Shown: one piece after another, positions 19,057-28,416 of the stretch | Layout: every line of letters begins with the position of its first letter | Numbering within the stretch: the stretch's first letter is position 1 | NCBI RefSeq assembly: GCF_021173085.1 | Contig: NZ_CP076413.1 | Coordinates: forward strand, 62,001 to 126,000 | Length of the DNA stretch: 64,000 bases | Direction: 5' to 3' | From: Ralstonia wenshanensis | GTDB lineage: Bacteria > Pseudomonadota > Gammaproteobacteria > Burkholderiales > Burkholderiaceae | The notes under the pieces: generated by a model | What the model was told of the DNA's origin: nothing | Databases searched by the model: none | What the model saw: the letters and a program-made list of their open reading frames with translations, nothing else | Program-made: the position numbers and the translations under genes

Positions 19057-19084
19057 AAGGCCGTCCTTCGGGACGGCCTTTTTT
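19057..19084 (+). terminator. Rho-independent terminator of glmS
   Basis: Perfect 10-bp stem AAGGCCGTCC/GGACGGCCTT with a TTCG tetraloop and a run of six Ts, 24 nt past the glmS stop. Confidence 0.93.
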
Positions 19085-19224
19085 CGTGGTGTGCGCTTCG
19101 CCAAACAAGGCCTCGCTCCACCGTTGCTTCAAGTATACCGCGGCCCCTGGGGCTTGCGGGAAGCCCCGGCGGCCGCAGTAGCATCGCCCCCCAATCTTGA
19201 AACCGACCGAAAGGAGGGCGAGAC

Positions 19225-19296
19225 ATGCGTGTGATGCCATCGACGTTTGAAGCGCAGGGCAGTGCCGTGGTGATGCCGGCCGGAGGTGTGAAATGA
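19225..19296 (+). CDS. Candidate 23-residue leader peptide of the monooxygenase
   Basis: A short frame starting at ATG 19225 behind a strong AAAGGAGGG site and ending in a TGA that overlaps the monooxygenase ATG (ATGA). The peptide begins MRVMPSTFEAQG and ends VVMPAGGVK, with no family recognised. It could be a coupling leader, or the remnant of a deleted upstream gene. The good ribosome site and exact overlap argue that it is translated. Confidence 0.4.
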   Translation: MRVMPSTFEAQGSAVVMPAGGVK

Positions 19297-20759
19297 GCGG
19301 GCATGCCGTGGTGATTGCCGGCGGCGGACCGACGGGGCTCATGCTGGCGGCGGAGCTGGCGTTGGTCGGGATTGACGTCGCCATTGTGGAGCACCGCGCC
19401 AACCAGGACGTGGTCGGCGTGCGTGCACTGGGGCTGCATGCGCGCTCCGTCGAGGTGCTCGACCAGCGCGGTGTAGCCGAGCGCTTTTTCTCGCAGGGCA
19501 AGACCTATCCCGTCGTGCATTTCGGCGAGAACCCGCTGGACATCAGCGACTTTCCCACCCGGCACAACTATGTGCTCGGCCTTTGGCAGCACCACACCGA
19601 GCGCCTCCTCGCGCAGTGGGTCGACGAGCTTGGCGTGCGGTTCTATCGCGAGCGCGAGGTGGCCGGCTTCTTGCAAGACGACACCGGCGTCGACGTCACG
19701 CTATCCGACGGCGAGATGCTGCGTGCGCAATACCTCGTTGGCTGCGATGGCGGGCGCAGCGCGGTTCGCAAGGCCGCCGGCATTGAGTTTGCCGGCTGGG
19801 ACGCCACGACGAGCTGGCTGATCGCCGAGGTGCACACCACGCAGACGCCGCCCCCCTTCGGCTTCAAATACGATGCCATCGGCCGGCACGCCGTCGCGCC
19901 CATGGAAGATGGCAAGTGTGTCCGCGTCGTGCTGACGGAGCGACAACTTGGCACCGACAATGCGCCCACGCTGGCGGACCTGAGCGAAGCGTTGATCGCC
20001 GTCTATGGCACGGACTTCGGCGCGCATCGCCCGAACTGGATCTCGCGGTTTTCGGATATGGCCCGCCAGGCCGTGGCCTACCGCGACAAACGCGTGCTGC
20101 TGGCAGGCGACGCCGCGCACGTGCATCCGCCCATGGGCGGACAGGGCCTGAACATGGGCATGCAGGATGCCGTGAACCTCGGCTGGAAGGTGGCCGCGGT
20201 CATCAAACGGACAGCACCCGACAGCCTGCTCGACAGCTATCACGCGGAGCGCCATCCGGTTGCCGCGCGCACGTTGCGCAATACGCTGGCGCAGGTGGTG
20301 CTGCTTCGCCAGGACGAGCGCTCCAAGGCGCTGAGCGAGATCACCTCGGAGCTGTTTCGCATGGATGAACCGCGCAGGCGCCTTGTTGGGATGGTCTCCG
20401 CGCTCGATGTGCGATACGACTTCGGTGAAGGGCATCCGCTGCTCGGTCGCCGCATGCCCGATCTCGACCTGGAGACCGCCGAGGGCCCGGTGCGCGTCTT
20501 CCACCTGTTGCGCGCGGCAGGCGCGGTGCTGCTCAACTTCGGCCCGGCGGATGCCATCGACATCGCGCCATGGGCCGATCGCGTGCGACGTGTCGACGCC
20601 TGCTATGCAGGAACCTGGTCGCTGCCGGTGGTTGGCACAGTGCCCGCACCTGCTGCGGTGCTGATCCGTCCTGACGGTCACGTGGCGTGGGTCGGTGACG
20701 GAACGACTGCGGGGCTGCAAGCGGCCTTGCATCGCTGGTTCGGTTCGGCGACGGCCTGA
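19293..20759 (+). CDS. FAD-dependent aromatic monooxygenase (PheA/TfdB-type)
   Basis: A 488-residue class A flavoprotein monooxygenase. FAD-binding motifs are GGGPTGLMLAAELA (near residue 10), the DG motif GCDGGRSAVRKAAG and GDAAHVHPPMGGQGLNMGMQDAVNLGWKVA. The C-terminal domain is thioredoxin-like without catalytic cysteines, as in phenol hydroxylases. Relatives act on phenols, resorcinols or antibiotics such as rifampicin; the substrate here is not decidable. It may be translationally coupled to the short leader frame. Confidence 0.82.
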   Translation: MSGHAVVIAGGGPTGLMLAAELALVGIDVAIVEHRANQDVVGVRALGLHARSVEVLDQRGVAERFFSQGKTYPVVHFGENPLDISDFPTRHNYVLGLWQHHTERLLAQWVDELGVRFYREREVAGFLQDDTGVDVTLSDGEMLRAQYLVGCDGGRSAVRKAAGIEFAGWDATTSWLIAEVHTTQTPPPFGFKYDAIGRHAVAPMEDGKCVRVVLTERQLGTDNAPTLADLSEALIAVYGTDFGAHRPNWISRFSDMARQAVAYRDKRVLLAGDAAHVHPPMGGQGLNMGMQDAVNLGWKVAAVIKRTAPDSLLDSYHAERHPVAARTLRNTLAQVVLLRQDERSKALSEITSELFRMDEPRRRLVGMVSALDVRYDFGEGHPLLGRRMPDLDLETAEGPVRVFHLLRAAGAVLLNFGPADAIDIAPWADRVRRVDACYAGTWSLPVVGTVPAPAAVLIRPDGHVAWVGDGTTAGLQAALHRWFGSATA

Positions 20760-20887
20760 GCACCCGCCGCCAGCAGATACGGCCGGGTGGAGGGCGGCGT
20801 CTATCCAGGTGTTTGAAGCGGCAGGAGGGACCGCGGTGGCCGGTATGCTGCACGGCATCGGAATCACCGTCCCTCTGGAGTCCTGGC

Positions 20888-21160
20888 ATGTTCAACGTCC
20901 TCAGCAAGATCGTCCTGCTCGCCGTGTATGGCCTCGCGCTGGCGAGCTATGCCACGCCACTGCCGCTGTCGGCCGACGCGATTGGCTGGCTGCGCATCGT
21001 GGCGCTGGTGTTGCTGGCTGCGCACCTGCTGGAAGTGGTGCTGTGCTTTCGCAAGGTCGCGCTGCACAACGGACCGCTGTTCGACAGCGTGCTGCTGACG
21101 TTGCTGTTCGGCTTTCTGCACTGGAAGCCCCTGGCCGACGCCGCGCGGCAAGCCCGCTGA
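20888..21160 (+). CDS. DUF1145 family membrane protein
   Basis: A 90-residue protein with about three hydrophobic segments (LLAVYGLALASYATPL, WLRIVALVLLAAHLLEVVL, DSVLLTLLFGFLHW). It resembles the small YhhL/DUF1145 inner-membrane family of unknown function. Start 20888 has a CTGGAG site. It stands alone between the monooxygenase and the patatin gene. Confidence 0.65.
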   Translation: MFNVLSKIVLLAVYGLALASYATPLPLSADAIGWLRIVALVLLAAHLLEVVLCFRKVALHNGPLFDSVLLTLLFGFLHWKPLADAARQAR

Positions 21161-21277
21161 TCGCCCCTCGTCGCCGCTGATTGGTCGACTAGCCGCAACG
21201 GCAGGGCAGACCTACTCTAGTTCCAGTCGTCCCTGGATTGACCAGTTGGGACTCCTTGCTGCAACGCGGCATCGATC

Positions 21278-22180
21278 ATGGACAGAGTGGAACGAACGGC
21301 GTTTGTCTTTGCCGGCGGCGGCAGCCTCGGCGCCATCGAGGCTGGCATGCTGCGCGAGCTGGTGGCCTCGGGCGTGGTGCCCGACATGGTGGTGGGGGCC
21401 TCGGCTGGCGCCATCAACGCGGCCTTTTTTGCGTGCCATCCGCACGCGGCCGGCACGGCGCAGCTCGAGGCGCTGTGGCGCGGTGTGCGGCGCGCCGACG
21501 TGATGCCGTGGTCCTGGCGGGCGATGTTCAGCATGCTGGGCATCCTGGGCGGACAACGGGAACACCTCGTCGATGCGTCTGGCCTGCAGCGCCTGCTGAC
21601 GCGGCATTTCGCGCAGACCCTGCTGGAGGCGGCCACGCTGCCGCTGCACGTCGTGGCCACCGACATGCGCACCGGCGCCGAGGTGGTGCTGTCGTCCGGC
21701 GCCATCGTGCCGGCCGTGCTGGCCAGCGCCGCCATTCCCGGCGTGTTTCCGCCGGTGCGCGTTGGTGATCGCCTGTTGATCGACGGCGGCGTCGCCAACA
21801 ACACGCCAATCTCCGCGGCCATCCGGCTGGGCGCCACACGCGTCGTTGTATTGCCGGCGGGCTTCGCGTGTGCCGACCGTCGTGCCCCGCGCAGCGCCAT
21901 CGAGCACGCGCTGAACGCCTTGTCACTGCTGGTCGCGCGTCAGCTTGTGCAAGACCTGGAACGCTGGGCCGGGCAGGTGCCCATTACGGTGGTGCCGCCG
22001 CTGTGCCCGCTCGACGTGTCGCCCTACGACTACGCCCGCTGCGGCGAACTGATCGACCGTGCCGCTGCCGCCACGGCGGCATGGCTCGCAGCCGATGGTC
22101 TGGCAGGCACCGGCATTCCAGGCGCGCTGCGTGAGCACCATCACGACGCGACCCACGCCGCTTGCAGTGCTGAGGTTTAG
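21278..22180 (+). CDS. Patatin-like phospholipase
   Basis: A 300-residue cytoplasmic patatin-family lipid acyl hydrolase. The oxyanion-hole motif GGGSLGAIEAG, the nucleophile elbow GASAG (Ser near residue 43) and the dyad Asp in DGGVANNTP are all present, so it should be active. No secretion signal. The physiological substrate is unknown. It converges on the TPP-enzyme gene 23 bp away. Confidence 0.85.
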   Translation: MDRVERTAFVFAGGGSLGAIEAGMLRELVASGVVPDMVVGASAGAINAAFFACHPHAAGTAQLEALWRGVRRADVMPWSWRAMFSMLGILGGQREHLVDASGLQRLLTRHFAQTLLEAATLPLHVVATDMRTGAEVVLSSGAIVPAVLASAAIPGVFPPVRVGDRLLIDGGVANNTPISAAIRLGATRVVVLPAGFACADRRAPRSAIEHALNALSLLVARQLVQDLERWAGQVPITVVPPLCPLDVSPYDYARCGELIDRAAAATAAWLAADGLAGTGIPGALREHHHDATHAACSAEV

Positions 22181-22203
22181 CTTTACGGCGTGGTGCCCGC
22201 AGC

Positions 22204-24000
22204 TCACTCCTTCTCCCTATGCACCGGAAACAACGCCGACAACACCTGCCGCGCCGTCCCGCGCAGCACACCACTGGCGTCCGGGTCGCCGTACGCCAGG
22301 GCCGTCGCAAAGTTGCGCGCCTGCTGCAGCGTGACGTGCGGCGGCAGCGGCGGCACATCGGGGTCGGTCTTCACTTCCAGGACCACGGGGCGGTCTGCGT
22401 CGAGCGCTTCGTCCCACGCACCGGCAAGCTGGTCGGGGTTGTCGACGTAAATGCCCTTCAACCCAATCAACTCCGCAAAGCGGTGATACGGCACGTCGGG
22501 GATGTCCTGTGACGCTGGGAACTTCGGGTCGCCTTCCATCACGCGCTGCTCCCAGGTGACTTCGTTCAGATCCTGATTGTTGAGCACCATGCAGATCCAC
22601 TTGGGAGACTTCCACCGCTTCCAGTATTTCGACACGGTGATGAGTTCGGCCATGTTGTTCATCTGCATGGCGCCGTCGCCCACGAGTGCGATGACAGGGC
22701 GATCGGGGTACGCAAACTTGGCGGCAATCGCGTACGGCACCGCCGCGCCCATCGAGGCCAGCCCGCCCGAGAGCGAGCCCATCATGCCGGGCTTGAACTT
22801 GAGATCGCGCGCATACCAGTTGGCGCAGGTGCCGGAATCGCTGGTGACGATCACGTTGTCCGGCAGCTTGGGTGACAGCTCCCACAGCACGCGCTGCGGG
22901 TTGACGGGATAGGCCGGCTGCAGCGCGCGCTCTTCCAGCGTCTTCCACCAGCTTTCATTCCAACGGGCAATGCGGTCCGGCCAGTAGCGATCGGTCTTGC
23001 GCTGGAGCAGCGGCAGCAGCGCACGCAGCGTCTGCGCGCTGTCGCCGACGAGGTTGACCTCCATCGGATAGCGCAGCCCCAGCATGCCGGGGTCCAGGTC
23101 GATCTGTACGCCGCGTGCCTGGCCTTCCTTCGGAAGGAATTCTGCGTAGGGAAAGCCGGAGCCGACCATCAGCAGCGTGTCGCAATGGTTCATCAGCTCC
23201 CAGCTCGGCTCGGTGCCCAGCAGGCCGATGGCGCCGGTCACATAGGGCAGTTCGTCGGGCAACACGGCCTTGCCGAGCAGCGCCTTGGCAACGCCCGCGC
23301 CGAGCGTTTCCGCCACGGCTGCGACTTCTGCGCTGGCCCCGAGGGCACCCGCGCCCACGAGCATCGCCACCCGGCGGCCGCTGTTGAGGATGTCCGCTGC
23401 GCGTTCCAGATCGGCGGCTTGCGGGATCACGCTCGGCGCGCTGTAGCCGACGCCCGAGTGCACCGTGCCATGGGCGCGCGGCGGCTCGGCGTAGGGCATT
23501 TCCTGCAGATCGTTTGGCAGCACGAGCGCCGTCACCCGGCGCTGCCCGATGGCGATGCGCACCGCACGATCCAGCAGGTGTCGCACCTGTGCCGGCATGC
23601 TGGCCTGGTGGACAAACGCGCCCGCCACGTCGCGGAACATCGCCGCCAAATCCACCTCCTGCTGGTAGTGACCACCGACCGCCGTGCGGGCCTGTTGCCC
23701 GGTGATCGCCAGCACAGGCATGTGGTCGAGTCGCGCGTCATACAGCCCCGTGATGAGGTGCGTGGCGCCCGGCCCGGACGTCGCCATGCACACGCCCAGT
23801 TCACCCGTGAACTTGGCGTGTGCCGAGGCCATGAAGGCGGCCATTTCTTCATGCCGCACCTGCACGAACTCGATCTTGCCGCCGGCGCGCTGCAGGGCCC
23901 CGAACATGCCGTTGATGCCGTCGCCGGGGTAGCCAAAGATGCGCCGCACCCCCCAGTCATACAGGCGGGCGACGAGGAAATCGCAGACGGTGGCTTGCAT
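22204..24000 (-). CDS. Thiamine-diphosphate-dependent oxidase/decarboxylase (PoxB-like)
   Basis: A 598-residue TPP enzyme of the pyruvate oxidase / acetolactate synthase superfamily. Visible are the N-terminal PYR domain with the catalytic Glu (VRHEEMAAFMASAHAKFTG), the central domain, and the C-terminal TPP motif beginning VGDGAMQMNNMAEL and ending VLNN. It most resembles the PoxB-like group annotated as thiamine pyrophosphate-requiring proteins, which decarboxylate pyruvate to acetate or act on related 2-oxo acids. The hemerythrin-like gene lies 30 bp upstream on the same strand. Confidence 0.8.
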   Translation of the reverse strand: MQATVCDFLVARLYDWGVRRIFGYPGDGINGMFGALQRAGGKIEFVQVRHEEMAAFMASAHAKFTGELGVCMATSGPGATHLITGLYDARLDHMPVLAITGQQARTAVGGHYQQEVDLAAMFRDVAGAFVHQASMPAQVRHLLDRAVRIAIGQRRVTALVLPNDLQEMPYAEPPRAHGTVHSGVGYSAPSVIPQAADLERAADILNSGRRVAMLVGAGALGASAEVAAVAETLGAGVAKALLGKAVLPDELPYVTGAIGLLGTEPSWELMNHCDTLLMVGSGFPYAEFLPKEGQARGVQIDLDPGMLGLRYPMEVNLVGDSAQTLRALLPLLQRKTDRYWPDRIARWNESWWKTLEERALQPAYPVNPQRVLWELSPKLPDNVIVTSDSGTCANWYARDLKFKPGMMGSLSGGLASMGAAVPYAIAAKFAYPDRPVIALVGDGAMQMNNMAELITVSKYWKRWKSPKWICMVLNNQDLNEVTWEQRVMEGDPKFPASQDIPDVPYHRFAELIGLKGIYVDNPDQLAGAWDEALDADRPVVLEVKTDPDVPPLPPHVTLQQARNFATALAYGDPDASGVLRGTARQVLSALFPVHREKE

Positions 24001-24030
24001 GGTGTCGGTCCGGTATCGGGTGGTGGGTCG

Positions 24031-24507
24031 TCAGCTGGCGGTCTCGGCGAGCAGGGCTTCCTTGCGCGCGGTCATGGGTTCCTGCAGCGGTGTCAGGTCG
24101 ATGTGCTGACGGACGAGCTTGGGAAAGAGTTCGGTCTCTTCCTCTTCCACGTGGTGCGAGACGTACTCGGCCAGTACGGTGAACTTGGCCGCGAACAGGT
24201 CGTCGCCCGCATGCATGCCGTTCAACTGCTTGATCAGGTCCTTTGCGGTGGCGTGCTCCACCACGGCTTCGTCGACAAGGTCGTTGAACGCTTCGCCGCC
24301 GTTGTCGCGCACGAACGGGTAGAACACCTCTTCCTCAAGCTGCGTATGGACGGTCAACTTTTCACACGCTTCGCGCACGATTTGCTCGCCGGTGGCTTTG
24401 TCTTTCTCCTGTTGGAACGTCTTGAACAGTTTTTTCACCTCGCGGTGATCGTCCAGCAGCATCGACAGCACAGCGCGTTGCGCCACAGGAATTTCCGCTT
24501 TGTTCAT
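24031..24507 (-). CDS. Hemerythrin HHE-domain protein
   Basis: A 158-residue four-helix hemerythrin-like protein. Iron-ligand candidates sit in DDHREVKKLF, HTQLEEEVFYPF, EHATAKDLI and HHVEEEETELFP, the normal HHE spacing. Such proteins bind a di-iron centre and take part in oxygen or redox and iron handling. Start 24507 follows GGAGAGC; a longer frame to 24618 lacks family support. Probably co-transcribed with the TPP enzyme. Confidence 0.8.
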   Translation of the reverse strand: MNKAEIPVAQRAVLSMLLDDHREVKKLFKTFQQEKDKATGEQIVREACEKLTVHTQLEEEVFYPFVRDNGGEAFNDLVDEAVVEHATAKDLIKQLNGMHAGDDLFAAKFTVLAEYVSHHVEEEETELFPKLVRQHIDLTPLQEPMTARKEALLAETAS

Positions 24508-24705
24508 GGGGCTCTCCGGTAGGGGTTCTGGTTTAAGTACGCCGAACCGTCGAGCAAGCGGCATGCCGCACGCGCGTCTCTGCAGTCGATGCGGCGCAGG
24601 CAAGCTTCGTGCTGACACAGGCGGTTACGTGCGACAGAGGCCGCGCAATTGCGTGGCCGCCGCACATCATCCTGAACGTCAACTGATTGATGGGAGGTAA
24701 CTGCT

Positions 24706-25176
24706 ATGCAAACCACGACAACCGGCACCACGCTGGGCACCGGTACCGCCACCGGTGTGGGAACCACCGCCGGTGTACGCATGCGCATCATCGGGCGCGC
24801 CGATGCCGATTCGGCTGGCCCCGGCCCGGAACTGATGGCGGCCGATACGCTGGAGGGCAATCGCGTCGTCAACCTCAATGGGGAAGACCTCGGCAAGATC
24901 ACCGACATCATGCTCGACGTGCAGCGCGGCCGGATCGCCTATGCGGTGATGTCGGTGGGCGGCTTCCTCGGTATTGGCGACAAGCTCTTTGCCGTGCCGT
25001 GGAGCGCCATGTCGCTCGACGTGGACCGCAAGTGCTTCGTGCTCGACGCCAACAAGGATCGTCTTGAGGCGGCTCCCGGTTTCGACAAGGACAGCTGGCC
25101 AACGATGGCCGATCCGACCTGGGCGCAGTCCGTGCACGAGTACTACGGTTCGCGTCCGTACTGGGAAGAGTATTGA
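24706..25176 (+). CDS. PRC-barrel domain protein
   Basis: A 156-residue protein with a low-complexity Thr/Gly N-terminus (MQTTTTGTTLGTGTATGVGT) and a PRC-barrel domain (ADTLEGNRVVNLNGEDLGKITDIMLDVQRGRIAYAVMSVGGFLGIGDKLFAVPWSAM, about residues 45-102). The C-terminus is PTWAQSVHEYYGSRPYWEEY. Relatives are stress-linked and often sit near small hydrophilic proteins, as here. Divergent from the hemerythrin gene. The ribosome site is GGGAGG. Confidence 0.8.
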   Translation: MQTTTTGTTLGTGTATGVGTTAGVRMRIIGRADADSAGPGPELMAADTLEGNRVVNLNGEDLGKITDIMLDVQRGRIAYAVMSVGGFLGIGDKLFAVPWSAMSLDVDRKCFVLDANKDRLEAAPGFDKDSWPTMADPTWAQSVHEYYGSRPYWEEY

Positions 25177-25201
25177 GCCCTCAGTTGAGGCGCTCAGTTG
25201 A

Positions 25202-25450
<249 letters not shown>

Positions 25451-25470
25451 TCATCAACCGGCACTGCCGC

Positions 25471-25505
25471 GCCCGCATCGCCTCTTTGGCATGCGGGCGT
25501 TTTTC
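25471..25505 (+). terminator. Rho-independent terminator
   Basis: Stem GCCCGCAT/ATGCGGGC (25471-25478 with 25491-25498) followed by GTTTTTC, ending the PRC-barrel/small-protein unit. Confidence 0.85.
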
Positions 25506-25520
25506 TTCGATGCAGCCGCG

Positions 25521-25874
25521 TTAACGGTGCGCCAGGATGTTGATCACGTTGCCGAACGGATCGCGCACGTAAAAGCGGCGCACGCCCCACGGCTCATCAA
25601 CGAGCGGGTAGACGATCTCCAGACCCAACGAGACGGCCCTCGCATGCACGGCATCCACGTCATCCACCTCTACTGAAAGCGCCGGCACCGGCGTACCGTT
25701 TCCGCCTTCGCTGGCGATGCTGACCTGCGGCGTCATCGTGTTGGCCGCGTCGGCAAAGGTGACGATCCAGCCGTGGTCCATCACCGCTTCCAGATCGAGC
25801 AGTTCGGCATAGAACGCGCGGGCGCGTGCCGGATCGGCGGCTTGCAGGTTCGGAACGATGCGTCGGACGGCCAT
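25521..25874 (-). CDS. VOC-family (glyoxalase/bleomycin-resistance fold) protein
   Basis: A 117-residue single vicinal-oxygen-chelate domain. It starts MAVRRIVPNLQAADPARARAFYAELL and ends RRFYVRDPFGNVINILAH, the usual betaalphabetabetabeta modules. Conserved metal-site positions are only partly visible, so the activity (glyoxalase-like, dioxygenase-like or antibiotic-binding) is open. Monocistronic. Confidence 0.75.
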   Translation of the reverse strand: MAVRRIVPNLQAADPARARAFYAELLDLEAVMDHGWIVTFADAANTMTPQVSIASEGGNGTPVPALSVEVDDVDAVHARAVSLGLEIVYPLVDEPWGVRRFYVRDPFGNVINILAHR

Positions 25875-26000
25875 GCGGGGCTCCTTTTTACCGGTTCGGG
25901 TGGCGGCATTCTAGTCATGGCTGTGACGCCGTGTTGGCATGCGCACGCGGCGCACATCACGTAAAGTGGCGGGCACTCGAACTACAGAGACACGCACGCC

Positions 26001-27209
26001 ATGGAATTCCTGCAATCGCTGCTGGCACCCCGCCTGCAAAACGTTGAAACCTCCGCCATCCGCGAGCTGTTCAAGGTGCTCGGCAAGCCGGGCCTGATTT
26101 CATTTGCCGGCGGCTTTCCGGATGCCGCCCTGTTTGACGTGGAAGGCCTGAAGGCCGCCGCCGACAGCGCGCTCACCACCGACGCCGCCCGCGCCCTGCA
26201 ATACGGCGCCACTGAGGGCTTCGAGCCGCTGCGTGAGGCCATCGTCACGCTGATGACCTCGCGCGGCGCCAACGTCGCCAACACCGACATCCTCGTCACC
26301 ACCGGTTCGCAGCAAGGGCTGGATCTGCTGGGCAAGGTGCTGATCGGCGAGGGCGACACGGTGCTGACCGAAGCACCCACCTTCCTCGCTGCCATCCAGG
26401 CGTTCAAGCTGTACGGCGCCAAGGTGGCCGGTGTGCCGACCGATGGCGACGGCCTGGACGTCGATGCGCTGGAAAAGGTGCTGTCCACTGCGCGTCCCAA
26501 ATTCCTCTACGTGATTCCCAACTTCGGCAACCCGAGCGGCGCGCTGATGAGCCTGGAGCGCCGCAAGCGCCTGCTGGACGTGGCGGTGCGCCACAACCTG
26601 CTGATCGTGGAAGACGATCCTTACGGCGATCTGTATTTCGACGCACCGCCGCCGCCGTCGCTGTACGCGCTGTCGCAGCAGATCGACGGCGCGCAGGGGC
26701 GTGTGATCTACCTGGGCAGCTTGTCAAAGGTGGTGGCGCCGGGGCTGCGCGTGGGCTGGATGATCGCCTCGCAGCCGGTGCTGGGCAACGCGGTCATGGT
26801 CAAGCAGTTTGCCGACGCGCACACCTCCACGTTTGCGCAAGCCACGGCCGCTGCCTACCTGCGCAGCAATCGCCTCGAGACCGTGCTGCCGCGCACGCGT
26901 GCGGCCTATGCCGAACGCGCCCACGCCATGGCCAACGGCCTGCGTGCGCTGCTGCCCGACACCGAACTGACCTTCAACCGCCCGCGCGGCGGCATGTTCC
27001 TGTGGTGCACCTTGCCGGGCCGCAATGCCGGCGATGTGGCCAAGGTGGCCATCGAGCGCGGTGTGGCGTTCGTGCCGGGTGCGGCGTTCTACCCGGTCGA
27101 CCCGGATCGCTCGACGCTCCGCTTGTCGTACGCCACCTCGTCGCTGGCGCAGGTGGAAGAGGGGGTGCGCAAGCTCGCGCATGCCATTGGCGAGTTCAAG
27201 CTGGGCTGA
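26001..27209 (+). CDS. PLP-dependent aminotransferase, class I (2-aminoadipate/valine type)
   Basis: A 402-residue fold-type I aminotransferase of the LysN/MocR-C-terminal group. Visible blocks are FAGGFPDAALF, LQYGATEGFEPLREAIVTLM, TTGSQQGLDLLGKVL, VIPNFGNPSGALMS, VEDDPYGDLYFD and YLGSLSKVVAPGLRVGW with the PLP lysine. There is no GntR DNA-binding domain, so this is an enzyme rather than a MocR regulator. Substrates of relatives are 2-aminoadipate, aromatic or branched-chain amino acids. An AraC-VOC operon follows 18 bp downstream and may be co-transcribed. Confidence 0.85.
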   Translation: MEFLQSLLAPRLQNVETSAIRELFKVLGKPGLISFAGGFPDAALFDVEGLKAAADSALTTDAARALQYGATEGFEPLREAIVTLMTSRGANVANTDILVTTGSQQGLDLLGKVLIGEGDTVLTEAPTFLAAIQAFKLYGAKVAGVPTDGDGLDVDALEKVLSTARPKFLYVIPNFGNPSGALMSLERRKRLLDVAVRHNLLIVEDDPYGDLYFDAPPPPSLYALSQQIDGAQGRVIYLGSLSKVVAPGLRVGWMIASQPVLGNAVMVKQFADAHTSTFAQATAAAYLRSNRLETVLPRTRAAYAERAHAMANGLRALLPDTELTFNRPRGGMFLWCTLPGRNAGDVAKVAIERGVAFVPGAAFYPVDPDRSTLRLSYATSSLAQVEEGVRKLAHAIGEFKLG

Positions 27210-27227
27210 TCCCACCGGCAGGCTGCG

Positions 27228-27734
27228 GTGGCACCGGCACACACCGACGCGCAGCAAGACCCCGCGCTGCTGCGCCGCCTGCTGCGCGCCAAAGACCGCA
27301 TGGACGCCGCCTCGCACGAGGCGTGGCCCGTCAAGCGGCTGGCCGAGGTGAGCGGCGTCTCGGCGGCGCATTTTGCGCGCTCGTTCAAGCAGGCCTTCGG
27401 CATTCCGCCGCACCGCTACCTGCTCACGCGCCGCATCGAGCAGGCCACCACGCTGCTGCGCGACACCGACCTGCCCATCATCGAAATCGCCTACGCGACG
27501 GGCTGGGAAAGCCTCGGCACCTTCGGCCGCATCTTTCGGGATATCACCGGGCAGAGCCCGAGCGAGCTTCGCCGCCACGCCCAGGCCACCGCGCCGCAGC
27601 AGCAACTCGACCGCGTGCCCGCCTGTGTGCTGAAGGCGGCGCAGCGGCCCGACCTCGTCACAGCAGTTTCGGAGAAGCGCCGCCAACTGGCGGAGGGTAC
27701 AAATCCGTCACCCACCAACAACAAGGAGCGGTGA
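27228..27734 (+). CDS. AraC-type regulator consisting of the DNA-binding domain only
   Basis: A 168-residue protein with a double helix-turn-helix of the AraC/XylS family (about residues 25-125: WPVKRLAEVSGVSAAHFARSFKQAFGIPPHRYLLTRRIEQATTLL, then DLPIIEIAYATGWESLGTFGRIFRDITGQSPSELRR). There is no N-terminal effector domain. GTG start at 27228; the stop overlaps the next ATG as TGATG. It probably controls the VOC-protein gene to which it is coupled. Confidence 0.8.
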   Translation: MAPAHTDAQQDPALLRRLLRAKDRMDAASHEAWPVKRLAEVSGVSAAHFARSFKQAFGIPPHRYLLTRRIEQATTLLRDTDLPIIEIAYATGWESLGTFGRIFRDITGQSPSELRRHAQATAPQQQLDRVPACVLKAAQRPDLVTAVSEKRRQLAEGTNPSPTNNKER

Positions 27735-28150
27735 TGAGCCAAGGGATCAATGTCGTCGGGCTGTATGTGGATGATCAGGACGCGGCGCTGGCGTTCTATG
27801 TCGACAAGCTCGGGTTTCGCGTGCATACCGACGTGCGTAACGGCCCGTATCGGTGGCTGACGGTGCAGCATCCGGAGCAGCCGTCGTTCCAGCTCGGCCT
27901 GTTCCAGCCCGGCCCGCCCATCCACGACGAGGCCACCGCGCAGACGTTGCGCGCCATGGTCGCCAAGGGCGCGATGCCGCCGCTGGTGCTGACCGTCGCC
28001 GATTGCCGCGCCACCTACGCGCAACTGTGCGAGCGCGGCGTCGAATTCACGCAGGAGCCCATCGAGCGGTTCGGCAGTGTCGATGCCGGCTTTCGTGACC
28101 CCGCCGGCAACGGCTGGAAGATGATCCAGAGTGCCGGAGGTGCAAAGTGA
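27734..28150 (+). CDS. VOC-family protein coupled to AraC regulator
   Basis: A 138-residue vicinal-oxygen-chelate protein (INVVGLYVDDQDAALAFYVDKLGFRVHTDVRNGPYRWLTVQHPEQPSFQLGLF; ends FGSVDAGFRDPAGNGWKMIQ). It is like the glyoxalase-fold proteins found beside AraC regulators in many proteobacteria. It overlaps the regulator by 1 nt and the following membrane-protein gene by 4 nt. Substrate unknown. An AAGGAGCGG ribosome site precedes it. Confidence 0.8.
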   Translation: MSQGINVVGLYVDDQDAALAFYVDKLGFRVHTDVRNGPYRWLTVQHPEQPSFQLGLFQPGPPIHDEATAQTLRAMVAKGAMPPLVLTVADCRATYAQLCERGVEFTQEPIERFGSVDAGFRDPAGNGWKMIQSAGGAK

Positions 28151-28404
28151 GCGCCCGCAACGGAATCCGCCAGTTTCACCGCTGGGTGTCGATGGCGTTC
28201 ACGCTCACCGTCATCGCCAACTTTGTCGCCATGGGGATGAGCAAGGGCGCGCAGCCGCCGGCGTGGATCACCTACGCGCCGCTGCTGCCGCTCGCGCTGC
28301 TGCTGTTCACGGGGCTCTATATGTTTGCGTTGCCGTACCTGGATCGGCGAGGCGGGCGGCGCGCAAATCGGGCCAACCGCGAAACCCCCGCCGCTGGGGC
28401 CTGA
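28147..28404 (+). CDS. Small membrane protein, third gene of the AraC-VOC operon
   Basis: An 85-residue protein with two hydrophobic segments (VSMAFTLTVIANFVAMGM and APLLPLALLLFTGLYMFAL) and a basic C-terminus (DRRGGRRANRANRE). GTG start overlapping the VOC stop by 4 nt shows coupling. No function recognised. The 42-bp tandem repeat begins 12 nt after its stop. Confidence 0.7.
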   Translation: MSARNGIRQFHRWVSMAFTLTVIANFVAMGMSKGAQPPAWITYAPLLPLALLLFTGLYMFALPYLDRRGGRRANRANRETPAAGA

Positions 28405-28416
28405 GGCCGGTACGCC

